DNA of 64,000 nt. It comes from Hymenobacter algoricola. Its GTDB lineage: Bacteria > Bacteroidota > Bacteroidia > Cytophagales > Hymenobacteraceae. The DNA is taken from contig NZ_BAABDH010000113.1 of assembly GCF_039539525.1 (NCBI RefSeq), forward strand, positions 54,265 to 118,264, read 5' to 3'. The position numbers and the translations under genes were made by a program. The notes under the pieces are model-generated. The model was given only the letters and a program-made list of their open reading frames with translations, was not told the DNA's origin and did no database searches. Positions 25,545 through 36,766 of the stretch are shown piece by piece. Positions within the stretch are counted from its first letter, which is position 1; every line of letters begins with the position of its first letter.

Positions 25545-25555
25545 CCGTACTTTTG
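25545..25555 (+). promoter_or_regulatory. -7 promoter element before the Cys-rich metal protein
   Basis: CCGTACTTTTG with TACTTTTG (25548-25555) matches TAnnTTTG; 34 bases before the GTG at 25589. The upstream TTG (25535-25537) is closer than the usual -33 element. It probably starts the first metal-efflux transcript. Confidence 0.55.
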
Positions 25556-25588
25556 TAAGCACCTAGGGGTGGTCCCTTTTAACTCCGC

Positions 25589-25984
25589 GTGAAACGCCTC
25601 ACCAGCTTTTTCCTGCTCTTTGCCTATCTGCTGTCCAGCCCCGGGCTGGTGTACAGCATGCACTTCTGCGGGCAGGCGCTGACGGCCGTGACGGTGGCCG
25701 ACGCCGCCGATAAGCACTGCTGCTGCCAGGACACGGGCACCCCCGACTGCGACTGCTGCCACGACCAGGAAGTAGTCAGTGCGGCGAAAGACCTCAAGCT
25801 CACGGCCACGCACTTTCTGCTGCAGGCGCCCGACGTGGCCCCGGCGCCCGCCGTAGTGCAGCTGGTGTGGCAGCTAGCCCAGCTTGCCTACCCGGCTAAT
25901 GAGCCGGCCAGCCGCCTGGTAGCCCACGCGGCCCCGCCGCCCGAGTGCCCGGCCTACGTGCGCGGGCACGCCTTTCTGATTTAG
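25589..25984 (+). CDS. HYC_CC_PP-type Cys/His-rich small exported protein
   Basis: 131 residues starting with GTG. Signal peptide, then SMHFCG and a dense cysteine cluster HCCCQDTG...PDCDCCHDQE (about residues 48-66), a likely copper/soft-metal site. The layout matches the small 'HYC-CC-PP' proteins that precede CusA-type pumps in Bacteroidota. First gene of the efflux cluster at 25589-33788; likely a periplasmic metal carrier or sensor. The function is inferred from position and cysteines. Confidence 0.72.
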   Translation: MKRLTSFFLLFAYLLSSPGLVYSMHFCGQALTAVTVADAADKHCCCQDTGTPDCDCCHDQEVVSAAKDLKLTATHFLLQAPDVAPAPAVVQLVWQLAQLAYPANEPASRLVAHAAPPPECPAYVRGHAFLI

Positions 25985-26149
25985 TTGGTGGGATGACGCT
26001 CGTCTCCCCCGGCCAGTCGGCCGGGGGGCTTTGGTGCGTGCTGCTGCTTCCCGCGGCGCGCATCCGCGACAAGCCAACCGGGCCGCCGATGTCCCCGCTC
26101 GGGGTTTCCGGCGCCGCGGCGCTTCCCATATTCTTGCTGCTAATCAGCT

Positions 26150-27457
26150 ATGATTGAGCGACTCATTTCCCTTTCCCTGCGGAACCGCTACCTCGTACTG
26201 CTGCTGGCCGCCGGTTTGTTTGCCTGGGGCGCCTATTCGGTGCGCGAAAGCAAAATCGATGCCATCCCCGACCTGTCCGAAAACCAGGTCATCGTCTTCA
26301 CCGAGTGGATGGGCCGCAGCCCCCAAATCATGGAGGACCAGGTCACCTATCCGCTGGTGACCAACATGCAGGGCCTGCCCAAGGTGAAGTCCGTGCGCGG
26401 CACGTCCATGTTCGGCATGAGCTTCGTGTTCCTGATTTTTGAGGACGACGCCGACATCTACTGGGCCCGCGAGCGGGTGCTGGAGCGCCTCAACTACGCC
26501 CAGCGCCTGCTGCCCAGCGGCGTGACCCCCACCCTGGGGCCCGACGGCACGGGCGTGGGCCACGTGCTCTGGTACACCCTCAAGGCCCCCGGCCTGGACT
26601 TGGGCGAGCAGCGGGCCTTGCAGGACTGGTACGTCAAGTTCGGCCTGCAAAACGTGCCCGGCGTGAGCGAGGTGGCCTCTTTCGGCGGCTTCCAGAAGCA
26701 GTACCAGGTGACGGTAGACCCCACCAAGATGACCTACTACGGCATCACGCTGCCGCAGGTGCTGGCCGCCGTGCGCAGCAACAACAACGAGGCCGGCGGG
26801 CGCAAGTTCGAGCAGTCGGGCGTGGGCTACATCATCAAAACGACGGGCTACATCCAGGATATGGCCACGCTGGAAAACGTGCCGGTCATCACCAACGGCA
26901 CCACGCCGGTGCGCATCCGCGACGTGGCCACGGTGCAGATGACGGGCGAAGCCCGGCTGGGCATCATGGACCTCAACGGCGAGGGCGAGGCTGTGGGCGG
27001 CATCGTGGTGATGCGCTACGGCGAAAACGCCGACGCCATGATAACGCGGGTGAAGGCCAAGATGGAGCAAATCCGCGCCGGGCTGCCCCCGGGCGTCTCG
27101 TTTCAACTGGTGTACGACCGCAGCGGGCTGATTCAGGATTCGGTGGATTCCATTAAGCACACCCTACTGGAGGAAATGGTGGTGGTGTCGCTGGTCGTGC
27201 TGCTGTTCCTCTTTCACTGGCGCAGCGCGCTGAGCATCCTGATTCAGATTCCCATCACCATCGCTACGAGCTTCATCTTACTCAACGCCTTTGACATTTC
27301 CTCCAACATTATGTCGCTCACCGGCATTGCCCTGGCCATTGGCGTCATCGTCGACAACGGCATCGTGATGACCGAAAACGCCTACCGCAACCTGGCCGAG
27401 TACCAGGCCGGGGAGGAAGCAGATGGCCCACCGGCTCCTCCAGCCACTCCCACCTGA
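26150..27457 (+). CDS. cusA: CusA/CzcA-type RND pump, N-terminal part (split gene)
   Basis: 435 residues covering the first 4 membrane helices and the first periplasmic domain of a heavy-metal RND pump: LVLLLAAGLFAWGAYSVR (TM1), the periplasmic part with Met-rich NMQGLPKV and SMFGMSFVF, TM2-TM4, and the proton-relay block GVIVDNGIVMTENAY (Asp in TM4). The protein then ends in a short Pro/Ala tail at a stop (27455-27457) next to a 100-nt nested palindrome. The remaining half continues at 27609. Intact CusA-type pumps are about 1040 residues. Confidence 0.9.
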   Translation: MIERLISLSLRNRYLVLLLAAGLFAWGAYSVRESKIDAIPDLSENQVIVFTEWMGRSPQIMEDQVTYPLVTNMQGLPKVKSVRGTSMFGMSFVFLIFEDDADIYWARERVLERLNYAQRLLPSGVTPTLGPDGTGVGHVLWYTLKAPGLDLGEQRALQDWYVKFGLQNVPGVSEVASFGGFQKQYQVTVDPTKMTYYGITLPQVLAAVRSNNNEAGGRKFEQSGVGYIIKTTGYIQDMATLENVPVITNGTTPVRIRDVATVQMTGEARLGIMDLNGEGEAVGGIVVMRYGENADAMITRVKAKMEQIRAGLPPGVSFQLVYDRSGLIQDSVDSIKHTLLEEMVVVSLVVLLFLFHWRSALSILIQIPITIATSFILLNAFDISSNIMSLTGIALAIGVIVDNGIVMTENAYRNLAEYQAGEEADGPPAPPATPT

Positions 27458-27458
27458 A

Positions 27459-27558
27459 CGTCATGCTGAGCTTGTCGAAGCATCTCTACCGCTTAGTTGA
27501 ACGGCCTGACGAAGCGGTAGAGATGCTTCGACTCCGCGTTGCTTCGCTCAGCATGACG
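27459..27558. repeat. Nested-palindrome interspersed repeat inside cusA
   Basis: Outer arms CGTCATGCTGAGC (27459-27471) and GCTCAGCATGACG (27546-27558) are exact inverses. Inner 20-bp arms 27475-27494 and 27512-27531 are perfect inverses around a 17-nt loop. ACC occurs on both sides (27452-27454 and 27559-27561), a possible 3-nt target duplication. I recall similar palindromes as scattered intergenic repeats in Hymenobacter-like genomes, but could not check. Here it sits inside a gene. Confidence 0.85.
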
Positions 27559-27608
27559 ACCTTTTTCGGTTACCGATTAGCCGGAACCGACAACCAAAAT
27601 CAACTCCC

Positions 27609-29501
27609 ATGGATAACCAAAAGCGGCTCGAAATCATCGAGTCCTCCAGCAAGCAGGTGTCGCGGGGAATCTTCTTCTCGACCATCATCATCGTCACTTC
27701 CTTTTTGCCGGTGTTTCTGCTCACCGGGCAGGAGGGCAAGCTGTTCCACCCGCTGGCCTGGACCAAGAGCTTTATTCTGATTATCGACGCTATTCTGGCC
27801 GTGACGCTGGCCCCGGTGCTGATTTCCTTTTTTTTAAAGGGCAAGTTCAAAACCGAGGACCAGAACCCGCTCAACCGCTTCCTGGAGCGCGTGTACTCCC
27901 CCATGCTGCACTGGGTGATGCGCTGGCGCAAAACCACCATTGCCATCAACGTGCTGGCTTTGCTGGTGAGTATTCCGCTGGTGATGAGTTTGGGCACCGA
28001 GTTCATGCCGCCGCTCAACGAGGGCTCCATTCTGTTCATGCCCGTGGCCCAGCCCGACGTGTCGAACACGGAGATGAAGCGCATCCTGCAGGTGCAGGAC
28101 AAGATTATCAAGCAGGTGCCGGAGGTGCTGAGCGTGCTGGGCAAGGCCGGCCGGGCCAGCTCGGCTACCGACAACTCGCCCATCAACATGATTGAAACCA
28201 TCATCCTGCTCAAGCCGCGCGAGCAGTGGCGGGCAGGGATGACCAAGGCCAAGCTGATTGAGGAGATGAACGGCAAGCTCCAGATTCCGGGCGTGGTGAA
28301 CGGCTGGACCCAGCCCATCATCAACCGCATCAACATGCTGAGCACCGGCATCCGCACCGACGTGGGGGTGAAGGTGTACGGCCAGAACCTGAATACCATC
28401 AACACCGTGGCCAACCAGGTGAACGCCGCCCTCAAAGGCGTGCCCGGCGTGGAAGACCTGTACGTGGAGCCCGTGACGGGCGGCAAGTACCTGGAAATCG
28501 ACATGAACCGCCCCGAGCTGGCCCGCTACGGCCTCACCGTGGACCAGGTAAACGAAGTCGTGGAATCGGCCATCGGCGGGGCCCCCATCGCCAGCACCGT
28601 GGAGGGCCGGCGCCGCTTTGCCATCAACGTGCGCCTGGCCCAGGACTACCGCAACAGCCTGGCCGACCTCAAGCGCATTCCCATCCAGACGGCCAGCTTT
28701 GGGCCGGTGCCGCTGTCGGCCGTGACGACCATCCGCTACGCCGAGGGCCCGCCGATGATAAGCTCGGAAAACGCCCAGCTGCGCGGCGCGGTGCTCTTCA
28801 ACGTGCGGGGCCGCGACCTGGGCAGCACCGTGGACGCGGCCATGCAAAAGCTGCAGAGCCTAGAAAAGAAGCTGCCCCAGGGCTACTACCTGGAGTGGAG
28901 CGGGCAGTACGAAAACCTAATTAGCTCGCAGCGCACGCTCAAGCTGATTCTGCCGCTGGTGCTCGTGGTGATTTTCGGGGCGCTGTACTTCGCGTTTCAC
29001 TCCGTGCGGGAAGCGTTTATGAGCCTCATCACCATTCCCTTCGCCCTGATTGGTGGCGCCTACATGGTGTATTTCTACGGCGTGAACCTGTCGGTGGCGG
29101 TGGCCGTGGGCTTCATTGCCCTGTTCGGGCTGGCCGTGGAAACGGGCGTCATCATGGTCATCTACTTGAATGACGCCATGCAGAAGCTGGTGGCGCTGAA
29201 GGGCAACTCCCGCGAAACCATCAGCAAGGAAGACCTGCAGGAAGCCGTGTTTCACGGCGCGGCCAAGCGCCTGCGGCCTAAGCTGATGACCGTTTCGGTG
29301 TCGCTGTTCGGTCTGGTGCCGGTGCTCTGGGCCACCGGCACGGGCTCCGACGTGATGCTGCCCATCGTGCTGCCCATGATAGGCGGGGTGTTCACCTCGG
29401 CCACCCACATTTTGCTCGTCACGCCGCTCATCTTCCTGTACACCAAGGAGTACGAGCTGCGCAAATTCGGAAAAATCGATGTTCTCGAAGTCTCACATTA
29501 A
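27609..29501 (+). CDS. cusA: CusA/CzcA-type RND pump, C-terminal part (split gene)
   Basis: 630 residues from the cytoplasmic loop between TM4 and TM5 to the end: TM5/TM6 (FFSTIIIVTSFLPVFLL...), the second periplasmic domain, and TM7-12 with FGLAVETGVIMVIYLNDA and the C-terminal RND helices. From 27561 the frame is open through the ATG at 27609, so the pre-insertion reading frame lies upstream. The two halves differ in phase by one base, equal to 100 modulo 3, consistent with a once-continuous gene. Possibly a two-chain pump, or decayed. Confidence 0.88.
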   Translation: MDNQKRLEIIESSSKQVSRGIFFSTIIIVTSFLPVFLLTGQEGKLFHPLAWTKSFILIIDAILAVTLAPVLISFFLKGKFKTEDQNPLNRFLERVYSPMLHWVMRWRKTTIAINVLALLVSIPLVMSLGTEFMPPLNEGSILFMPVAQPDVSNTEMKRILQVQDKIIKQVPEVLSVLGKAGRASSATDNSPINMIETIILLKPREQWRAGMTKAKLIEEMNGKLQIPGVVNGWTQPIINRINMLSTGIRTDVGVKVYGQNLNTINTVANQVNAALKGVPGVEDLYVEPVTGGKYLEIDMNRPELARYGLTVDQVNEVVESAIGGAPIASTVEGRRRFAINVRLAQDYRNSLADLKRIPIQTASFGPVPLSAVTTIRYAEGPPMISSENAQLRGAVLFNVRGRDLGSTVDAAMQKLQSLEKKLPQGYYLEWSGQYENLISSQRTLKLILPLVLVVIFGALYFAFHSVREAFMSLITIPFALIGGAYMVYFYGVNLSVAVAVGFIALFGLAVETGVIMVIYLNDAMQKLVALKGNSRETISKEDLQEAVFHGAAKRLRPKLMTVSVSLFGLVPVLWATGTGSDVMLPIVLPMIGGVFTSATHILLVTPLIFLYTKEYELRKFGKIDVLEVSH

Positions 29502-29538
29502 CAGTTGGATGCAGCCTCGGCTCCGTCCCGTTCGCACT

Positions 29539-30843
29539 ATGAAACACTGGCTTCATATCTCCCTGTCTTCCCTGGCTTTGCTGGTTGCCGGCCGGCCGGC
29601 CGCCCACGGCCAGGCCATGAGCAAGGACATGCACATGGCGGCCCCCGACGGCCCGGTGCTGCCGCTCGATTCGGTGCTGCAGCTCGTGGAGCGCCGCAAC
29701 CCGGCCGTGCAGCAGTACGCCTACCAGGCGCGGGCAAAGGAAGCGGCGGTGGCCGGCGCCAGCAGCTGGGAAGCGCCCAAGCTCAGCGCCGGCTACTGGA
29801 TGACGCCCTACAACCAGCGCCCTATTAAGGAGATGAACAACGGGCAGGGCGAGGGCATGCAGATGGTGTCGGTGGAGCAGATGCTGCCCAACCCGGCCAA
29901 GCAGCGCGCCCGCCGGGAGTTCCTCAGCAGCCAGGCGGCCGTGGTGCAGGCCGACCAGCAAAACACCGTGGTGCAGCTGCGGGCGCAGGCCAAAACCCTG
30001 TACGTGGAGCAGGCCGTGCTCACCAAAAAGCTGGCCGTGCTGGACGAGAACGAGGAGCTGCTGCGCTTCCTCATCAAGCTGGCCGAGGCGCGCTACCCCT
30101 ACAACCTGGCCACGCTGCCCAACATCTACGACGCCAAGGCCCGGCTGGAAATGCACCTCAACGACCACCGGCAGGCCGCGGCCCGGGCCGTGCAAAACCA
30201 GATTGCGCTCAACACGCTCATGAACCGGCCGCGCGGCCAGGCTTTTGCCGTGGACACCGCCGTGCTCACTGCCCCAACCCTCGCCCTGGCGCCGTTGGAT
30301 ACGGCCACGCTGGCCGGCCGGCGCAGCGACATCCGCCGCCTGGACCGGGCTCTGACCACCGTGCGCCTGAGCCAGAACCTGGAAGCGAGCCGTCGCCGGC
30401 CCGACTTCGGGGTGCGCTACGACCACATGCGCGGGCTGGGCCGGACTCCCAACCAGTTTACCGTGATGGGTATGGTTTCCATTCCGCTGGCTCCGTGGGC
30501 CGCCCGCGAGTACAAAGCCAACACGGCGGCGTTGGGCTTCGAGGCCCAGGCCCTGCGCAAGCAACGTGAAGACGTGCTCAACGAAGCCAGCGGCCGGCTG
30601 GCCAGCCTGCAAACCGACCTGACGCTGCGGCGCGAACAAACCCGGGCCTTCGAGCGCCGCATTCTGCCGGCCCTGCGCCGCAGCTACCAGGCCACGATGC
30701 TGGCCTACGAGCAGAACACCGGCCAGCTGTTTCAGGTGCTTGAAGCCTGGACCACCCTCAAGCGGACCCGGCTGGAATACCTGGACAACCTTCAACAGCA
30801 ACTCACTCAGCAAATAGCGTATGAAAAAGAGCTGGAACAATAG
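29539..30843 (+). CDS. TolC/CusC-like outer membrane efflux channel
   Basis: 434 residues. Signal peptide, a Met/His-rich start (MSKDMHMAAPDGP), then two OEP-type repeats of long alpha-helical hairpins (rich in AxQxA, LARA-like heptads). It gives the outer-membrane channel for the CusA pump. ATG at 29539; an in-frame start at 29479 would overlap cusA. Its 3' end overlaps the next adaptor gene by 23 bases. Confidence 0.85.
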   Translation: MKHWLHISLSSLALLVAGRPAAHGQAMSKDMHMAAPDGPVLPLDSVLQLVERRNPAVQQYAYQARAKEAAVAGASSWEAPKLSAGYWMTPYNQRPIKEMNNGQGEGMQMVSVEQMLPNPAKQRARREFLSSQAAVVQADQQNTVVQLRAQAKTLYVEQAVLTKKLAVLDENEELLRFLIKLAEARYPYNLATLPNIYDAKARLEMHLNDHRQAAARAVQNQIALNTLMNRPRGQAFAVDTAVLTAPTLALAPLDTATLAGRRSDIRRLDRALTTVRLSQNLEASRRRPDFGVRYDHMRGLGRTPNQFTVMGMVSIPLAPWAAREYKANTAALGFEAQALRKQREDVLNEASGRLASLQTDLTLRREQTRAFERRILPALRRSYQATMLAYEQNTGQLFQVLEAWTTLKRTRLEYLDNLQQQLTQQIAYEKELEQ

Positions 30844-32275
30844 CCCGCTGCGAGCCCGGCTCGTGCGGGCTGCTTTGCCGCTGGCCCTGCTGCTGGGCGC
30901 CTGCCAATCGGATAAAAAGCCGGCGGACGCCACCGGTAAAACGGAGGCCCCGGCCGCCGATGCGCACAACCACGAAACGGCGGGGGACCTATTCACCTGC
31001 CCCATGCACCCGCAAATCATTCGGGACCAGGCCGGTGACTGCCCCATCTGCGGCATGGACCTCGTGAAAAAGCCCAAGGCGGGCGGCACCCAGGCCCCGG
31101 CCAGCGCCAGCCTGCAGAACCTGCTCCGCTCCCCCGACGCCACGGTGGTCTCTACCCAGGCCACCGTTTACCCAACCACCGGCGCGCCTGACCTCACGCT
31201 GACGCTGACCGGCCGGGTGGAGTACGACACGCGCCGCACCGAGGTCATTGCTGCCCGCTTCGGGGGCCGCATCGAAAAGCTGCTCATCCGCTACAACTAC
31301 CAGCCCGTGACCAAGGGCCAGAAGCTGCTGGAGCTCTACAGCCCCGAGCTGGTGACGGCCCAGCAGGAGCTGATTTTTATTCTCACCCACGACGCCCAAA
31401 ACCAGACCCTGCTGCGGGGTGCCCGCCAAAAGCTGCGCCTGCTGGGCCTGACCGACGCGCAAATAACCCGCACCAGCGCCACCCGCAAGCCCGCGTATTC
31501 GGTGGCCATCTACAGCCCATACACCGGCTACGTGGTGGAGCAGCCCGCCCAACCCGGGGCGTCCCTGCCGCCGCCCCCCGCTCCGGCCGGGGGCGGCATG
31601 AGTAGCGGCGGCGGTGACCCCATGGGCGGCGGCGCTCCCGCGGCGAGTAGTATGCCCGCCGCCACTCCAGCCATGCCAGTCGAAGCCGGACTCACCCTGA
31701 CCGAAGGCGCTTACGTGACGGCGGGCCAGACCCTGTTTCGGGTGGTGAATACCCAGCAGGTGTGGGGCGTGTTCGAGCCCCGGCCCGACGAGCTGGCTGC
31801 TCTGCAGGTGGGCCAAACCATCCGGGTGCTGCCCGAAAACAACCCGGCCCGCGCCCGGACCGCCCGCATCGACCTGATAGAGCCCTTCTTCCGCGAAGGC
31901 GCCCGCACCGGGGCCGTGCGGGTGCACCTCAGTAACCCTGGCGGTCAACTGCGCAGCGGTGCCCTGCTCACCGGCACCGTTAGCGTGACGGCCGCGGGCG
32001 GGCTGTGGCTGCCCCGGGCCGCAGTGGTAGACTTGGGCAACCGCGAGGTAGCTTTCGTGCGCCGCAGCGACGCTTTCCAGGCCGTGCCGGTGCAGACCGG
32101 CCGGCGCAGCGCCGACCGGGTGCAAATCCTGCAGGGGCTGAGCGAGCGGGACGCGGTGGCCACCAACGCCCAATTTCTGGTCGACAGCGAAGGGTTTGTG
32201 CAAACCGCCCGAGCCCCGGCCTCCACCCTACCCCCGACATCGACCCCATCCAAGACCGATTACCGTGATGAATAA
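30821..32275 (+). CDS. cusB: RND periplasmic adaptor with one YHYH metal-binding module (CusB-like)
   Basis: 484 residues. Lipobox LLGAC, one heavy-metal-binding module FTCPMHPQII...CPICGMDL (about residues 58-83), then a membrane-fusion-protein fold: barrel-sandwich hybrid, lipoyl and beta-barrel domains (LIRYNYQPVTKGQ, LLELYSPEL, YTGYV). A Gly/Pro-rich insert near residues 250-280 is longer than usual. It overlaps the upstream TolC gene and the downstream adaptor by 8 bases, so the three are translationally linked. Confidence 0.85.
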   Translation: MKKSWNNSPLRARLVRAALPLALLLGACQSDKKPADATGKTEAPAADAHNHETAGDLFTCPMHPQIIRDQAGDCPICGMDLVKKPKAGGTQAPASASLQNLLRSPDATVVSTQATVYPTTGAPDLTLTLTGRVEYDTRRTEVIAARFGGRIEKLLIRYNYQPVTKGQKLLELYSPELVTAQQELIFILTHDAQNQTLLRGARQKLRLLGLTDAQITRTSATRKPAYSVAIYSPYTGYVVEQPAQPGASLPPPPAPAGGGMSSGGGDPMGGGAPAASSMPAATPAMPVEAGLTLTEGAYVTAGQTLFRVVNTQQVWGVFEPRPDELAALQVGQTIRVLPENNPARARTARIDLIEPFFREGARTGAVRVHLSNPGGQLRSGALLTGTVSVTAAGGLWLPRAAVVDLGNREVAFVRRSDAFQAVPVQTGRRSADRVQILQGLSERDAVATNAQFLVDSEGFVQTARAPASTLPPTSTPSKTDYRDE

Positions 32276-33788
32276 GCTTCGTAAGCTGCTCCCCCGCTGG
32301 ACCCGGGGGCCCCTGCTGGCCTTGGCGCTGCTGGCGGGCCTGCTCACCTTCGGGGTCGGCGCGTGCCAGAAATCCGCGCCCGAAGAAGCGCACGCCCACG
32401 AAGGTGCCAGCACCCACTTCACCTGCCCCATGCACCCGCAAATTGTGCGCGACGAGCCGGGCAAATGCCCCATCTGCACCATGGATTTGGTGAAAGCGAC
32501 CAAGCAGGCGGCCCCCGCTAAACCTGTTGCGGGCCCGGCCACCGCGACGGCGGCGCTTACGCATTACACCTGTCCCATGCACCCGCAAATCAGCCGGGAG
32601 CAGCCCGGAAAATGCCCCATCTGCAGCATGGACTTGGTAAAAACGGCCAAAGCCGCGCCGGCGGCTACTCCCCCGGCCGGGGAAGTAGCCGCCGCGCCGG
32701 AAGTGATGCTAAGCGCGCAGCAGCGGCAGCTCGCCAATATTGGGGTGGCCGCCCTGGGCACCGGCAACAGCGGGTCGGGCAGTGGCACCGTGCTCACGGG
32801 CACCATCACGGCCAACGCCAACCAGACCCGCACGGTCAGCAGCCGGGTGGCCGGGCGCGTCGAGCGGCTGTTTGTGCGCCAGACGGGCGAATCCATTCGA
32901 GCGGGAGCCCCACTGGTGGCCATCTACAGCGAGCAGCTGCAGGCCCTGCAGCAGGAATACCTGCTCAGCCTGGCCCAGCTACGGGCCGTGGGCACGAGCG
33001 TGAACCAGTACGGCCGCTTAGTGGCCAGCGCCCGCCAGAAGCTGCGCCTGCTCGGCATGACGGACGAGCAGCTCCGCACCCTGGCCGCCACGGGCCGCCC
33101 CACTTCTTCGCTGACGTTCTACAGTCCGCAAGCCGGGCTGGTGCAAGCAGTTGGCGTGACAGAAGGCCAGTACGTGGGCGAGGGCGCGCTGCTTGTGTCG
33201 CTCACCAACCTTTCCTCGGTGTGGGTGGAAGCTCAGCTTTACCCCGGGGAAGTAGCCGGCATTCAGCTGGGCCAGTCGGTGCAGGTGCAGGTGGCCGGCC
33301 TGCCAGATACCTACCCTGGCCAGGTGGTCTTTCTCAGCCCCGAGCTGCAGGCCAACAGCAAGGTGACGCTGCTGCGCGTGCAGCTGACCAACCCCGGCGG
33401 GCGCCTGCAGCCCGGCATGCAGGCCAACGTGCGCCTGGCTGCTAGCCGGGGTACAAGGACTCAAACGCTGACCCTGCCCCAGGACGCGGTGCTGCGCGAC
33501 AGCCGCGGCAGCTACGTGTGGCAGCAGGTGGACCCCGCCGGCCGCTTCCGCCGCCTCAAGGTCACCACGGGGGTCGAAACCGACGAAACCGTGGCCATTA
33601 CCGGGGGCGTGGCCGCGGGGGCGCAGGTGGTGGTCAGCGGGGCTTACCTGCTGGAAAGCGAATACGCCCTCTACCAGGGCACCGCCCCCATGGCTGGCAT
33701 GGACTCCAATATGCCGGGCATGGACATGCAGAAAAAGCCGGCCCCCGCCCAGCCCGCGCCGGCCATGGACCCCAACATGAAAATGTAA
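32268..33788 (+). CDS. Second RND adaptor with two metal-binding modules and Met-rich tail
   Basis: 506 residues. Lipobox-like GVGACQK. Two tandem heavy-metal modules (HFTCPMHPQIV...CPICTMDL and YTCPMHPQIS...CPICSMDL) precede an MFP fold (VAGRVERLFVR, IYSEQLQALQQEYL, YSPQAGLV). The tail is Met-rich (MAGMDSNMPGMDMQKK, PNMKM), reminiscent of CusF-like copper donors. ATG at 32268 lies inside the preceding reading frame. It may load the pump with Cu(I)/Ag(I); inferred. Confidence 0.85.
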   Translation: MNKLRKLLPRWTRGPLLALALLAGLLTFGVGACQKSAPEEAHAHEGASTHFTCPMHPQIVRDEPGKCPICTMDLVKATKQAAPAKPVAGPATATAALTHYTCPMHPQISREQPGKCPICSMDLVKTAKAAPAATPPAGEVAAAPEVMLSAQQRQLANIGVAALGTGNSGSGSGTVLTGTITANANQTRTVSSRVAGRVERLFVRQTGESIRAGAPLVAIYSEQLQALQQEYLLSLAQLRAVGTSVNQYGRLVASARQKLRLLGMTDEQLRTLAATGRPTSSLTFYSPQAGLVQAVGVTEGQYVGEGALLVSLTNLSSVWVEAQLYPGEVAGIQLGQSVQVQVAGLPDTYPGQVVFLSPELQANSKVTLLRVQLTNPGGRLQPGMQANVRLAASRGTRTQTLTLPQDAVLRDSRGSYVWQQVDPAGRFRRLKVTTGVETDETVAITGGVAAGAQVVVSGAYLLESEYALYQGTAPMAGMDSNMPGMDMQKKPAPAQPAPAMDPNMKM

Positions 33789-34118
33789 TCAGCGGGCTGC
33801 TCACCCTTATTAGGTATCTATGAGCAACCTGGACGACAAGCGAGCAGAGACGTAGACCACGTCAGACTCAATGGGAGTGTTAGCTTAATAACTGAGGTGC
33901 TCCCAATTACTGGACCGGCGTGGAGTAGAAAAAAAGCGTTTTCGGAGGCGTTAGAAGGGGTCGAAAAATCCTCCAATACCCAGGCGTTTACTGCAGGGCA
34001 GTCTAGCCGCTAATGCCGCCATTGTTCACTCTCTTGGAGCGTGTCTGGGAAGGGAGTAAACGCTACAAGAAAGCGCGCGAGCAAGCTACAAGAGGATCTA
34101 CCAGGCTCCTTCCTGCTT
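33789..34118. other. Intergenic region before IS remnant
   Basis: About 330 bases, less GC-rich than the flanking genes, with no clear gene. GGAGCGTGTCTGGGAAGGGA near 34037 may be part of a degraded IS end, but no matching inverse end was found. Confidence 0.35.
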
Positions 34119-34260
34119 ATGATTGAGGGCTATCAACCCCTTACTGACTCGCAGTGGCAAGTTATGGAGTTGCTGCTCCCGATGCATTGGCGGCGGCGCT
34201 TGTGTTTGCGCTGGGTGCTCAACAGCTTACCTCATCGTGTGGCGCACGGGCTTCCCGCGG
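34119..34260 (+). pseudogene. Decayed IS5-family transposase N-terminus (DUF4096-like)
   Basis: From ATG 34119 the frame gives MIEGYQPLTDSQWQVMELL and then LRWVLNSL, the well-known start of IS5/IS427-type transposases (YxxLTDxQWxxxxPLLP). Around 34222 the match moves to another frame (AYLIVWRTGFP), showing a frameshift. No catalytic DDE region follows. A fossil insertion sequence in the island. Confidence 0.75.
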
Positions 34261-34269
34261 CGGCGGCCG

Positions 34270-34305
34270 AACAAAAAAAGGCGGCCTTTTACAAGACCAC
34301 CTTTT
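34270..34305 (-). terminator. Intrinsic terminator of katG
   Basis: GGCGG (34277-34281) pairs with CCACC (34294-34298), flanked by A7 and T7; read on the minus strand, a GGTGG/CCGCC stem is followed by seven T. Lies 50 bases past the katG stop. Confidence 0.8.
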
Positions 34306-34355
34306 TTTATTCTCTCCTGCTGCCGGCATTTACAGCCTGCCAGGCTGGGCTGTGG

Positions 34356-36608
<2,253 letters not shown>

Positions 36609-36751
36609 CTTGAAATTGGTTTTTATTCCGTGCCATTACAATGCATATGTACCTGAAAAGTTTGTGCTTTCACTTAGGAGGCTGGGCGGGCCCTGGCTCC
36701 TCTCCCGCGCAACCCGGACTTGCTGCGGCCGGCACCAGCAACCGGCACAAT

Positions 36752-36762
36752 CCGTACTTTTG
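36752..36762 (+). promoter_or_regulatory. -7 promoter element before the DUF6660-like gene
   Basis: CCGTACTTTTG with TACTTTTG at 36755-36762 (TAnnTTTG). It ends only 5 bases before the ATG at 36767, so the mRNA would be nearly leaderless. The 11-mer is shared with the promoters at 2984 and 25545. Confidence 0.55.
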
Positions 36763-36766
36763 CCCC

